Below are positions 1 through 6,547 of a stretch of 19,350 bases of DNA, piece after piece. The DNA is from JANXUF01 sp043747685. Lineage in GTDB: Bacteria; Actinomycetota; Acidimicrobiia; Acidimicrobiales; Ilumatobacteraceae. The position numbers and the translations under genes were made by a program. Below the pieces are notes generated by a model. That model saw nothing but the letters and a program-made list of their open reading frames with translations. It did no database searches and was not told where the DNA came from. Within the stretch, counting starts at the first letter, position 1. The number at the start of each line of letters is the position of its first letter. The stretch covers positions 1 to 19,350 of the forward strand of contig JAYTOR010000218.1 in the NCBI GenBank assembly GCA_043747685.1, given 5' to 3'.

Positions 1-7
1 GGTCGTG

Positions 8-24
8 CCAAGGATTAGTCTTGG
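8..24. repeat. Small inverted repeat upstream of the helicase gene
   Basis: CCAAG (8-12) and CTTGG (20-24) form a 5-bp stem around a 7-base loop, 55 bases before the helicase ATG. It could be a leader hairpin or the end of an upstream unit cut by the window edge. Nothing else in bases 1-78 is recognisable, and no clear promoter is visible. Confidence 0.25.
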
Positions 25-78
25 ACGAGGACATGCGTTCGGATGCCAGTCGGCTCCACGCCTGGTCCACACATACAC

Positions 79-1398
79 ATGCCTGAGAAACCTTCCTACT
101 TTCGTCGCCGCAAGGCGAAACCCTCCGCCCCCAGAGAGCCGCACGAGCAGCACACCCATCCCGCTGCCGTCATCGCTGAGCCCGAGCTGCAACCCGATAC
201 CTATGTTCCGACAGAGTTTGCCGCGCTCGGCGTTCCCGAGGCGGTCGATCGTGGCCTCTTCGCCGCCGGATTCCTCGCTCCGTTCGCCATCCAGACCGGT
301 GCCATCCCCGTTGCGATGGAAGGTCGTGACGTCTGCGGACGTGCGCAGACCGGTTCCGGCAAGACCCTCGCCTTCGGCGTCCCGCTGATTGCCAGGGTGT
401 CCGGCAAGGCCAATCCGAAGAAGCCCCAGGGCCTCGTCCTCGTCCCGACTCGGGAATTGGCGTTGCAGGTCGCTGAAGTCCTCGAGCCCGTTGCGCTGCG
501 GTGCGACCGACGCGTGCTCGCCGTCTACGGCGGCGCTTCCCGCGATCAGCAGATCAAGCACCTCGGCACTGGAATCGACATCGTCGTTGCGACCCCGCTC
601 CGGCTCATCGACCTCGTCAAGGCCGGCGAACTCGACCTCGGTTCGATCGAAGTCGTGGTCCTCGACGAGGCAGACCGGATGGCGGACGACGGCTTCACCC
701 CGCAGGTCGAATGGCTGCTGCGACTCGTGACGGCACCGCATCAGACGATGCTGTTCTCGGCGACACTCGACGGCGATGTCGGCCACCTCGTCAAGCGCTA
801 CATGAACGATCCGGTCGAGGTTTCGATCGATTCGTCGACGCAGACCGTCGGCACGATGCACCACCTGTTCCTCGCAGTGCACCACATGGACAAGGATCGC
901 GTCGTCGGGTCGATCGCCGCCGGTTCCGCGCGCACGATCGTCTTCTGCGACACGAAACGCAACTGTGACAGGGTCACCGCTGCGTTGGTCGACCTCGGCG
1001 TTCGCGCCTCGGCGATCCACGGTGATCTGCCACAGCACGCTCGCGAAAAGGCATTGAAGCGGTTCACCGATGGTGACCTCGCCGTCCTCGTGGCCACGGA
1101 TGTTGCAGCACGAGGTATCGATGTCGACGGCATCGACGTGGTTGTTCACTACACGCCGGCGACCGACTCCAAGGCCTATCTGCACCGCTCCGGCCGCACC
1201 GCCCGCGCCGGCAAGGACGGCTGGGCTGTCACGCTCGCCGAGTACAACCAGCACCTCGCCTGCACGATTCTCCAGCGCCAATTGCGCCTCGAGATCAAGC
1301 CGCCGATCGAGATCTTCTCGAACAACCCGAGGTTGCACGACCTCGACCAGTTCCTGCCTGACGAACCAGCACCGGACCCCACCGCCGTTCCGGCCTGA
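79..1398 (+). CDS. DEAD-box ATP-dependent RNA helicase
   Basis: A superfamily 2 RNA helicase of 439 aa that uses ATP to unwind or remodel RNA duplexes in the cytoplasm. All core motifs are visible in order: Q-motif glutamine (IQ, 71-72), Walker A TGSGKT (91-96), PTREL (123-127), DEAD (196-199), SAT (227-229), the ATDVAARGID block (about 339-348) and HRSGRTARAG (369-378). The N-terminus is short and basic (FRRRKAKP). There is no long C-terminal RNA-binding tail, so this is essentially a minimal two-RecA-domain core. Motif Ib, normally TPGR, reads TPLR (172-175). I chose the ATG at 79 because the residues from there look protein-like. An in-frame ATG at 43 is the alternative; it has a GAGG about 12 bases upstream, while 79 has no obvious ribosome binding site. 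It converges on leuD. Which subfamily (RhlE, CsdA or other) cannot be settled by eye. Confidence 0.93.
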   Translation: MPEKPSYFRRRKAKPSAPREPHEQHTHPAAVIAEPELQPDTYVPTEFAALGVPEAVDRGLFAAGFLAPFAIQTGAIPVAMEGRDVCGRAQTGSGKTLAFGVPLIARVSGKANPKKPQGLVLVPTRELALQVAEVLEPVALRCDRRVLAVYGGASRDQQIKHLGTGIDIVVATPLRLIDLVKAGELDLGSIEVVVLDEADRMADDGFTPQVEWLLRLVTAPHQTMLFSATLDGDVGHLVKRYMNDPVEVSIDSSTQTVGTMHHLFLAVHHMDKDRVVGSIAAGSARTIVFCDTKRNCDRVTAALVDLGVRASAIHGDLPQHAREKALKRFTDGDLAVLVATDVAARGIDVDGIDVVVHYTPATDSKAYLHRSGRTARAGKDGWAVTLAEYNQHLACTILQRQLRLEIKPPIEIFSNNPRLHDLDQFLPDEPAPDPTAVPA

Positions 1399-1405
1399 TC
1401 GACTC

Positions 1406-1451
1406 GTGTCGATCCCGACACAGGCACGAGATGTTGCAGAAGCTGCAACAT
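1406..1451. terminator. Two hairpins between convergent helicase and leuD
   Basis: Two perfect inverted repeats sit in the 76-base gap between the two stop codons. The first is GTGTCG (1406-1411) with CGACAC (1416-1421), loop ATCC. The second is ATGTTGCAG (1431-1439) with CTGCAACAT (1443-1451), loop AAG. Neither is followed by a T-run on either strand, so if they terminate transcription they are of the U-tract-less kind. Their position between converging genes suggests bidirectional termination. Confidence 0.5.
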
Positions 1452-1474
1452 TCCGCGCCAGCGTCGAGCGAACC

Positions 1475-2062
1475 TCAGCGTGCGAGCCAGGCCGGGCGGG
1501 TCGACTCGTAGGTGTCGATGTCTCCGAGTAGCTGCATCGTCAGCCCGATGTCGTCGAGGCCGTTGAGGAAGCGGTGCTGGGTCGCGTCGTCGATCGGAAA
1601 CGGTTCGACGAGGCCGATCGACGGCACCTCGATCTGTCGGCGCTGCATATCGATCGTGATCTCCGTCGACGGATCGGTCTCGATCGCATCCCACAGTCGC
1701 TCGACGACCGCCTCAGGCACCATCACCGGTACGAGGCCGTTCTTGGTGCAGTTATTGCGGAAGATGTCGCTGAAGCTGGGGGCGATGACGGCGTTGAACC
1801 CTGCCTGCTGGATCGCCCATACAGCGTGTTCACGGGACGAACCGACACCGAAGGCGTTCCCGGCGACCATCATCGAAGCGCCGATGTAGCGTTCGTCGTT
1901 CATCACGAAGTTGCGGTCGTCGCGCCATGTCGAGAACAGCCCCTTCTCGAATCCGGTGCGCTCGACGCGTTTGAGCCATTCGGCTGGGATGATCTGGTCG
2001 GTGTCGACGTCGGAACGGCGCAGTGGCAGGCCGGTGCCGGAGATGATCTGGACGGCTTTCAT
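1475..2062 (-). CDS. leuD: 3-isopropylmalate dehydratase small subunit
   Basis: Small (swivel-domain) subunit of isopropylmalate isomerase, which converts 2-isopropylmalate to 3-isopropylmalate in leucine biosynthesis together with LeuC. The 195-aa length is normal. It opens with the typical SDVDTDQIIPAEWLK stretch (about residues 17-31) and carries the conserved GVGSSREHA loop (72-80) followed by FRNNCTKNGLVPV. The ATG at 2062 overlaps the leuC stop codon as ATGA, so translation is probably coupled to leuC; no separate ribosome binding site is seen. The open frame runs upstream to 2290, but that part is the antisense-frame shadow of leuC and is not used. Confidence 0.96.
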   Translation of the reverse strand: MKAVQIISGTGLPLRRSDVDTDQIIPAEWLKRVERTGFEKGLFSTWRDDRNFVMNDERYIGASMMVAGNAFGVGSSREHAVWAIQQAGFNAVIAPSFSDIFRNNCTKNGLVPVMVPEAVVERLWDAIETDPSTEITIDMQRRQIEVPSIGLVEPFPIDDATQHRFLNGLDDIGLTMQLLGDIDTYESTRPAWLAR

Positions 2063-3501
2063 ACCGAGGCCGCTTTCGTGTGGAGATCCGTAGCGACGAA
2101 ATCCGGCGTGACGAGATCCGCTGGCGTGCCGAAATGGCCGAGGACGGCAGTCGCCGCTGCGATCTCCGGTGAGACGAGGTGGGTGCGTCCGCCTCGGCCC
2201 TGGCGGCCTTCGAAGTTGCGGTTGCTGGTGCTGGCGGAACGCTCTCCCTGGGCAAGTTTGTCCGGGTTCATCGCCAGGCACATCGAGCATCCAGGTTCAC
2301 GCCAGTCGGCGCCGGCGGCGCGGAAGATGGCGTCAAGGCCTTCTGCCTCAGCCTGTTTCTTGACGGCGTGCGAGCCGGGGACGACCATCACCCGCTTGAC
2401 GGTGACCGTCTGGCCATTCATCACCGCGGCCGCCGCCCGGAGGTCCTCGATGCGACTGTTCGTGCACGAGCCGATGAAGACGGTGTCGACGGTGACGTCG
2501 CGGATCTTCTGCCCGGCGGTCAGCCCCATGTACTCGAGAGCGCGAGTGACATTGTCCCGCGCCGTCGGGTCGTCGATCGTGTCCGGGTCGGGGACCGCAG
2601 CATCGATCGATGACACCTGTGCCGGGTTCGTGCCCCAACTGACCTGAGGGCTGATCGTCGAGCCGTCGATGACGACCTCCTTGTCCCACACGGCGTCGTC
2701 GTCGCTGCGCAGCGAATGCCAGTCGGCGACAGCGGCTTCCCACTTGGCGCCCTTTGGCGCGAACTCACGACCCTGCAGGTATTCGAACGTGGTTTCGTCG
2801 GGGGCGATCAGACCAGCCTTGGCGCCGGCCTCGATCGACATGTTGCAGACCGTCATGCGACCTTCCATCGACAGCGCTTCGATGACCGGCCCGCGGTACT
2901 CGATGACGTGGCCGATGCCGCCGCCGGTGCCGATCTGGCCAATGATCGCCAGGATGACATCCTTGGCGGTGACACCTGGCTGCAGTTCACCGCCCACGTA
3001 GACGCTCATCCACTTCGGCCGGCTCTGTGGAAGTGTCTGCGTGGCGAGCACATGCTCGACCTCGCTCGTGCCGATGCCGAACGCCAGCGCACCGAACGCC
3101 CCGTGCGTCGCCGTGTGCGAGTCGCCGCAGACGATCGTCATGCCGGGAAGCGTGCGTCCCTGCTCCGGGCTGATGACATGGACGATGCCCTGGTGCGAGT
3201 CGCCCATCGGGTAGTTGGTGATACCGAACTCCTCGGCGTTGACCCGCAGCACGTCGACCTGCTTGGCGGAGATCGGGTCGGCGATCGGCTGGTCGATGTC
3301 GGCCGTGGGCACGTTGTGGTCCTCGGTCGCAATCGTCAGCTCTGGCCGGCGAACACCGCGGCCGGTCAGTCGCAATCCGTCGAACGCCTGCGGGCTGGTG
3401 ACCTCGTGGACGAGATGCAGATCGATGTACAGCAGATCCTGTTGACCGGGTGCGCTGTGCACGACGTGGCGTTGCCAGACTTTCTGCGCCAGTGTTGCCA
3501 T
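2059..3501 (-). CDS. leuC: 3-isopropylmalate dehydratase large subunit
   Basis: Large subunit (aconitase family, [4Fe-4S]) of isopropylmalate isomerase in leucine biosynthesis; 480 aa, normal for LeuC. Visible signatures are GDSHTATHGAFG (126-137), GSCTNSR (344-350) and the CSMC pair in PGCSMCLAMNPD. Cluster ligands are therefore Cys346, Cys405 and Cys408. EGRQGRGGRTHLVSPE (431-446) is the usual C-terminal signature. The ATG at 3501 is supported by a good ribosome binding site, GAGAGGAA, seven bases upstream; the longer reading to 3567 has no support. It is first in the leuC-leuD operon and is divergently transcribed from an IclR regulator, the arrangement known for actinobacterial NdgR/LtbR control of leuCD. 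A 24-bp palindrome lies in the shared upstream region. Confidence 0.97.
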   Translation of the reverse strand: MATLAQKVWQRHVVHSAPGQQDLLYIDLHLVHEVTSPQAFDGLRLTGRGVRRPELTIATEDHNVPTADIDQPIADPISAKQVDVLRVNAEEFGITNYPMGDSHQGIVHVISPEQGRTLPGMTIVCGDSHTATHGAFGALAFGIGTSEVEHVLATQTLPQSRPKWMSVYVGGELQPGVTAKDVILAIIGQIGTGGGIGHVIEYRGPVIEALSMEGRMTVCNMSIEAGAKAGLIAPDETTFEYLQGREFAPKGAKWEAAVADWHSLRSDDDAVWDKEVVIDGSTISPQVSWGTNPAQVSSIDAAVPDPDTIDDPTARDNVTRALEYMGLTAGQKIRDVTVDTVFIGSCTNSRIEDLRAAAAVMNGQTVTVKRVMVVPGSHAVKKQAEAEGLDAIFRAAGADWREPGCSMCLAMNPDKLAQGERSASTSNRNFEGRQGRGGRTHLVSPEIAAATAVLGHFGTPADLVTPDFVATDLHTKAASV

Positions 3502-3526
3502 GGCTGTTTCCTCTCGATGGTGACTC

Positions 3527-3542
3527 GCCCGTGTTGTCGGGC
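3527..3542 (-). repeat. Leader hairpin upstream of leuC
   Basis: GCCCG (3527-3531) and CGGGC (3538-3542) form a 5-bp GC stem with loop TGTTGT, 25 bases upstream of the leuC start and between it and the palindromic operator. It would lie in the leuC 5' leader if transcription starts near the operator. No leader peptide with leucine codons is visible, so attenuation is not supported. Confidence 0.25.
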
Positions 3543-3559
3543 CACGTTTCTGTGGACCG

Positions 3560-3583
3560 TTTTGCACCGCCAGCGGTGCAAAA
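3560..3583. promoter_or_regulatory. Palindromic operator, probable IclR-family site (leuC/iclR)
   Basis: A perfect inverted repeat: TTTTGCACCGC (3560-3570), spacer CA, GCGGTGCAAAA (3573-3583). It lies in the 142-base divergent gap, 58 bases upstream of leuC and 60 bases upstream of the regulator gene. Position and symmetry fit an operator for the adjacent IclR regulator controlling both directions. Assignment to that regulator is inference. TTGGAC at 3584-3589 directly beside it could be a -35 element for the regulator, but no well-spaced -10 is certain. Confidence 0.7.
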
Positions 3584-3643
3584 TTGGACTCAGTTTCCGG
3601 GGTGACTGGGATATCTCATATGGTGGGATAGAGTTCCCGTTGT

Positions 3644-4291
3644 ATGGACATTGTAAGCGGTGTCGGCGTGCTTGACAAGGCGATGGCGATACTCGGTGCG
3701 GCGCGCGCGAACGGATCGCTGTCGTTGCTCGACATCCAGGAGTTGACGGGTCAGCCGCGAGCAACGGCACACCGGCTCGCCGTCGCCCTCGAGACGCACG
3801 GGCTGCTGCGCCGTGAGGGCGACGGCCGGTTCATGCTCGGGCTGGCGCTCATCGCCTTCGGGGACGCTGCCGCCGCCTCGTTCCCGCTGTCCGTGTCCGC
3901 TCGGCCGATCCTCGAAGCGCTCCGCAACGAGACCGGTGAGGGTGTGCAGCTCTACGTTCGCGAAGGGGAGCTGCGCCGTTGCGTCGTTTCACTGCAGTCG
4001 CCCCACGGGTTGCGCTGGATCGTGCCGGAGGGAGCGGTGCTGCCACTGGATCGGGGCTCGGCCGGTCACGCCCTCACCGGTGACGGTGCTGAAGGCGCGT
4101 GGGTCGAGAGCATCGAGGAGCGCGAAAGCGGTGTCGCCGGCGTGTCAGCGGCGGTGACTGATCGCAGCGGCGCGATCGTCGCAGCGGTCAGCGTGTCCGG
4201 ACCGCTCGAACGGATGAGCGCTCACCCAGGCGAGCGCTTCGGGCTGGAGGTGTTGGCGGCGGCGAGGCAGGTCGGTGAGCTCGTTCGGTAG
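3644..4291 (+). CDS. IclR-family regulator of leuCD (NdgR/LtbR-like)
   Basis: A 215-aa one-component transcription regulator. The N-terminal winged helix-turn-helix spans about residues 10-65 (SLLDIQELTGQPRATAHRLA, then ETHGLLRRE). The remainder is the IclR effector-binding domain, with the typical DRGSAGHALTG stretch (about 131-141) and GVSAAVTDRSGAIVAAVSVSGP near the end. IclR regulators of this subgroup (NdgR in Streptomyces, LtbR in Corynebacterium) sit divergent to leuCD and control leucine and other amino acid genes; the context here is the same. At 215 aa it is somewhat short for IclR proteins, but both domains appear complete. The ATG at 3644 follows TTGT with no Shine-Dalgarno, so the mRNA may be leaderless or nearly so. 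Palindromes resembling one another flank the gene on both sides. Confidence 0.9.
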   Translation: MDIVSGVGVLDKAMAILGAARANGSLSLLDIQELTGQPRATAHRLAVALETHGLLRREGDGRFMLGLALIAFGDAAAASFPLSVSARPILEALRNETGEGVQLYVREGELRRCVVSLQSPHGLRWIVPEGAVLPLDRGSAGHALTGDGAEGAWVESIEERESGVAGVSAAVTDRSGAIVAAVSVSGPLERMSAHPGERFGLEVLAAARQVGELVR

Positions 4292-4326
4292 CACAACGTC
4301 CCAGATCGCCAACTGAGTCCACTCGC

Positions 4327-4346
4327 GCACCGCCGGCGGTGCAAAA
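4327..4346. promoter_or_regulatory. Second copy of the IclR-type palindrome, 3' of the regulator
   Basis: GCACCGCC then GGCGGTGC (4327-4342) is a perfect 16-bp palindrome followed by AAAA. Aligned to 3564-3583 it matches 19 of 20 positions (only A to G at the ninth). The left T-run of the first site is not conserved here. It lies in the 61-base gap between the convergent stop codons of the regulator and agmatinase. The absence of a T-run downstream of the stem on either strand argues against a classical terminator, and the similarity to the upstream operator argues for protein binding. Confidence 0.6.
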
Positions 4347-4352
4347 CGGTCC

Positions 4353-5288
4353 TCAGAAGTCACGTCTCCCCGTTCTCGCGCCGAAGTGGGCGGCCACGAA
4401 TTCGTGAATCAGCGTGGCACCGGCGAGCGCCGTCGACTCTGCGCTGTCGTAGATCGGGGCGACCTCGACGAGGTCCATGCCGACGAAGTTGGCGTGGCCG
4501 ATGCCGCTGACGATGTCGATTGCCTCACCAGAAGTCAGTCCACCGGAAACGGGGGTGCCAGTTCCTGGCGCAAAGGCTGGGTCGAGACAGTCGATATCGA
4601 ACGTCAAGTAGCTCGGATTCTCGCCGATGCGTTTGAGGATCGCCTCGATCACGGCACCGGTGCCGTGCTGGCGGACCCAGCGTGCGTCGAGGATCTTGAT
4701 CTCCCGTGTGTCGGCGTTGTGGGTACGGATACCGACCTGGATCGATCGTGCGGGATCGATCAGTCCCTCGCGAAGGGCATGCGTGAACATCGATCCGTGG
4801 TTGATGTCGTCATCGCTCGTCGGCTCCCACGTGTCCGTATGGGCATCGAAGTGAACGAGGCTGACCGGACCGTACTTTGCGACGATCGCCCGCAGGATCG
4901 GGTAGGTGACGTAGTGGTCCCCGCCCATCGAGATCGGAAAGGCACCGGCATCGAGCGTCGTGGTGATGCGATCGGTGATTGCCTGCTTGACCGTCGCCGA
5001 ATGATGAACGTCGAGTTCGAGGTCGCCGGTATCGACCGCACGGACGTCGTCGTGGATCGAGAATCCGCTGGGGAAATGGGCGAGTTCGGCAATCATCGAC
5101 GAGACGGAACGGATCGCCGTCGGGCCGAAACGGGCACCGGGCCTGCCCGTCGTGGCGACGTCGAAGGGGATGCCGAGGAAGGCGATCTGCGCACCGGTGA
5201 CATCGGTCGTCCACGGGAGGCGGAAGAGGGTACGGACTCCGGCCCAGACCGGCATTGGCAGCTGTGGTTCCATAGCGTCCACCATCAT
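4353..5288 (-). CDS. speB: Agmatinase (ureohydrolase family)
   Basis: Probable agmatinase: a binuclear Mn2+ hydrolase converting agmatine to putrescine and urea. The 311-aa length is typical. Metal ligands are visible as GGDH (His125), FDAHTD (Asp148, His150, Asp152) and FDIDCLDP (Asp231, Asp233). The stretch YLTFDIDCLDPAFAPGTGTP and the later GMDLVEVAPIYD closely resemble E. coli SpeB, as does HFDAHTDTW, where SpeB has Tyr in place of Trp. Related members act on guanidinobutyrate, proclavaminate or guanidine, so substrate is likely but not certain. The start at 5288 has GAGGA eight bases upstream; a second ATG at 5285 is immediately in frame. It is convergent with the IclR gene and divergent, with only tens of bases between starts, from a 2OG-Fe(II) oxygenase. 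Confidence 0.9.
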   Translation of the reverse strand: MMVDAMEPQLPMPVWAGVRTLFRLPWTTDVTGAQIAFLGIPFDVATTGRPGARFGPTAIRSVSSMIAELAHFPSGFSIHDDVRAVDTGDLELDVHHSATVKQAITDRITTTLDAGAFPISMGGDHYVTYPILRAIVAKYGPVSLVHFDAHTDTWEPTSDDDINHGSMFTHALREGLIDPARSIQVGIRTHNADTREIKILDARWVRQHGTGAVIEAILKRIGENPSYLTFDIDCLDPAFAPGTGTPVSGGLTSGEAIDIVSGIGHANFVGMDLVEVAPIYDSAESTALAGATLIHEFVAAHFGARTGRRDF

Positions 5289-5322
5289 GCCGTGATCCTC
5301 GTTGAGTTATCGTCGACAGGCG

Positions 5323-6015
5323 ATGCAGCCGATGGATGACGCTGAACGCGCAGGTGCGGTTGGCGGGCTGCCCCCGCCTCCGCTCGTACCACCGTCCCCG
5401 AACGCTCCGCCCTCGGCTCGCTATATGCACATGCGTGCATGGGAGGGCATCTGGCCGAAGGCGGTCTGTCAGGCGGTACTCGACGAATTTCCGGACACGG
5501 CCTTCTCCGACGCGACGGTGCAGACTCGCCAGGGCGACACCTTGATCGACCTGGCGACGCGCCGGACCAAACACATCTTCATCGAGCCGGCGCACTGGAC
5601 CGGAGCCCTGGTGAGCCACCTCGCTCATCAGGCGAACCTCATCTGGAGGTTCGACCTGACGGGTCTGGGGACGCTGAGTATCCTTCGCTACGACGAGGTC
5701 GGATCGCACTTCACGTGGCACGTCGACGTGCTCGCCTACGATCAGGCGAGCTACCCGGGCCTCAGCGAACTCTCCCCGGCGAGACCGCTGGAGCGAAAGC
5801 TCTCGGTGACCGTGAACCTCTCCGATGGCGATGACTACGAAGGTGGCGACCTCGAATTCGTCAGCGGATCGGGTCAACTCGTACAACAGCCGGAGCTGCG
5901 CACACAGGGCAGTACGGTCATCTTTCCGTCGACACTCGGACACCGGGTGACCCCGTTGACCCGTGGCGTGCGCTACGCCCTCGTCGGCTGGATGGTAGGC
6001 CCTCCGCTACGGTGA
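5323..6015 (+). CDS. 2-oxoglutarate/Fe(II)-dependent oxygenase, prolyl-4-hydroxylase type
   Basis: A 230-aa protein with the double-stranded beta-helix metal site of the 2OG-Fe(II) oxygenase superfamily. HVD gives the HxD pair (His133, Asp135), HRVTPLTRGVRY gives the distal histidine (His207) and the 2OG-binding arginine (Arg217). YEGGDLEF and STVIFPSTLGHRV are characteristic of the PKHD/prolyl 4-hydroxylase group. The substrate is unknown; small-molecule or protein hydroxylation are both possible. The first ~30 residues are Pro-rich and low in complexity. The start is uncertain: ATG at 5323 (chosen), ATG at 5332, or TTG at 5302. None has a strong ribosome binding site. It is divergent from agmatinase, with their promoters necessarily overlapping the gene starts, and convergent with the next gene with only 22 bases between stops. 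Confidence 0.82.
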   Translation: MQPMDDAERAGAVGGLPPPPLVPPSPNAPPSARYMHMRAWEGIWPKAVCQAVLDEFPDTAFSDATVQTRQGDTLIDLATRRTKHIFIEPAHWTGALVSHLAHQANLIWRFDLTGLGTLSILRYDEVGSHFTWHVDVLAYDQASYPGLSELSPARPLERKLSVTVNLSDGDDYEGGDLEFVSGSGQLVQQPELRTQGSTVIFPSTLGHRVTPLTRGVRYALVGWMVGPPLR

Positions 6016-6037
6016 CGGCCTCGCCCGGGCAGTCCCG

Positions 6038-6445
6038 CTATGGCCAGTTCAGACCGCCAGCCGCAGCCGCCGATTCGATGGCGTGTACGAGCGCTTCAGG
6101 GGATCCGGCGCAAGCCAGGAGTTCGTCGGGTCCGAGCAATAGCACGATGCCGCTGTTCGTCTCAGCGACGACGACCGGAACGGTGTTGCTCGTCGCTGAT
6201 CGCACGGATTCCGGCTGGTCGTCGCGGTGAAACGTGTCGAAGGCGACAGGTAGACCTGCTCGGCACGCCTGCCAATCGCTCCGCTCCCGTGCCAGGCCGT
6301 GGGTGATATCACAGAGTGAACAGTGTGTTCTGCCGAGTCGGGCACCGACAAAATACGCCAGTTCACCGCGCAAGGTCGCGTTGGCATCGTACACCCCGAT
6401 CAGTCGTCGAATCGTGGGGTTTGCCTGCTCGTTGCTCGTGCTCAT
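6038..6445 (-). CDS. Conserved hypothetical protein with HCSLCDITHG motif
   Basis: A 135-aa soluble protein of unknown function. It starts with a beta-strand-like VYDANATLRGELAYFVG, followed by HCSLCDITHG at residues 41-50. The clustered His41, Cys42, Cys45, Asp46 and His49 could bind a metal or act as a redox pair. The rest has an alternating alpha/beta look (VPVVVAETNSGIVLLLGPDEL) compatible with a small thioredoxin-like or ferredoxin-like fold, but that is only an impression. I recall similar short proteins with this motif in actinobacteria, without an assigned role. The ATG at 6445 is preferred; a TTG at 6460 is in frame upstream. It is divergent from the acyltransferase gene. Confidence 0.75.
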   Translation of the reverse strand: MSTSNEQANPTIRRLIGVYDANATLRGELAYFVGARLGRTHCSLCDITHGLARERSDWQACRAGLPVAFDTFHRDDQPESVRSATSNTVPVVVAETNSGIVLLLGPDELLACAGSPEALVHAIESAAAAGGLNWP

Positions 6446-6506
6446 CGCCGCGCTATCCAATCAGCACACGGAGTCTGACCGTCGCTATGTCGATACCCGG
6501 CCGGAA

Positions 6507-6525
6507 CGTTCTCGCAAAGAACGTC
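6507..6525. promoter_or_regulatory. Inverted repeat in divergent promoter region (candidate operator)
   Basis: ACGTTCT (6507-6513) and AGAACGT (6519-6525) are perfect 7-bp arms around CGCAA. The site lies between the divergent starts of the hypothetical gene (6445) and the acyltransferase (6548), a natural place for an operator. It has the opposite polarity to the GAAC-N4-GTTC core of actinobacterial LexA boxes, so I do not call it an SOS box. It could also be a hairpin near the acyltransferase start. Confidence 0.35.
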
Positions 6526-6547
6526 GTCGACGCTGCGAAGATGCACT

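Noticed and set aside
1574..2647. A 357-codon plus-strand reading opposite leuD/leuC
   Set aside because: It spans two clear genes on the other strand and crosses their boundary; the composition is that of a shadow frame.
3502..3643. T-box or leucine attenuator in the leuC leader
   Set aside because: No T-box core sequence and no leucine-rich leader peptide are present; only a short GC hairpin and the palindromic operator are seen.
4327..4346. Reading the second palindrome as an intrinsic terminator
   Set aside because: The only homopolymer is AAAA on the plus-strand 3' side, i.e. TTTT before the stem on the minus strand, which is the wrong side in both directions. The match to the upstream operator is a better explanation, though a hairpin role cannot be excluded.
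4810..5943. A 377-codon minus-strand reading across the oxygenase and part of agmatinase
   Set aside because: It overlaps two genes in other frames, both with complete metal-site motifs, and shows none of its own.
6507..6525. LexA/SOS box
   Set aside because: Actinobacterial SOS boxes have GAAC-N4-GTTC; this repeat has the reverse order of half-sites with a different spacing.
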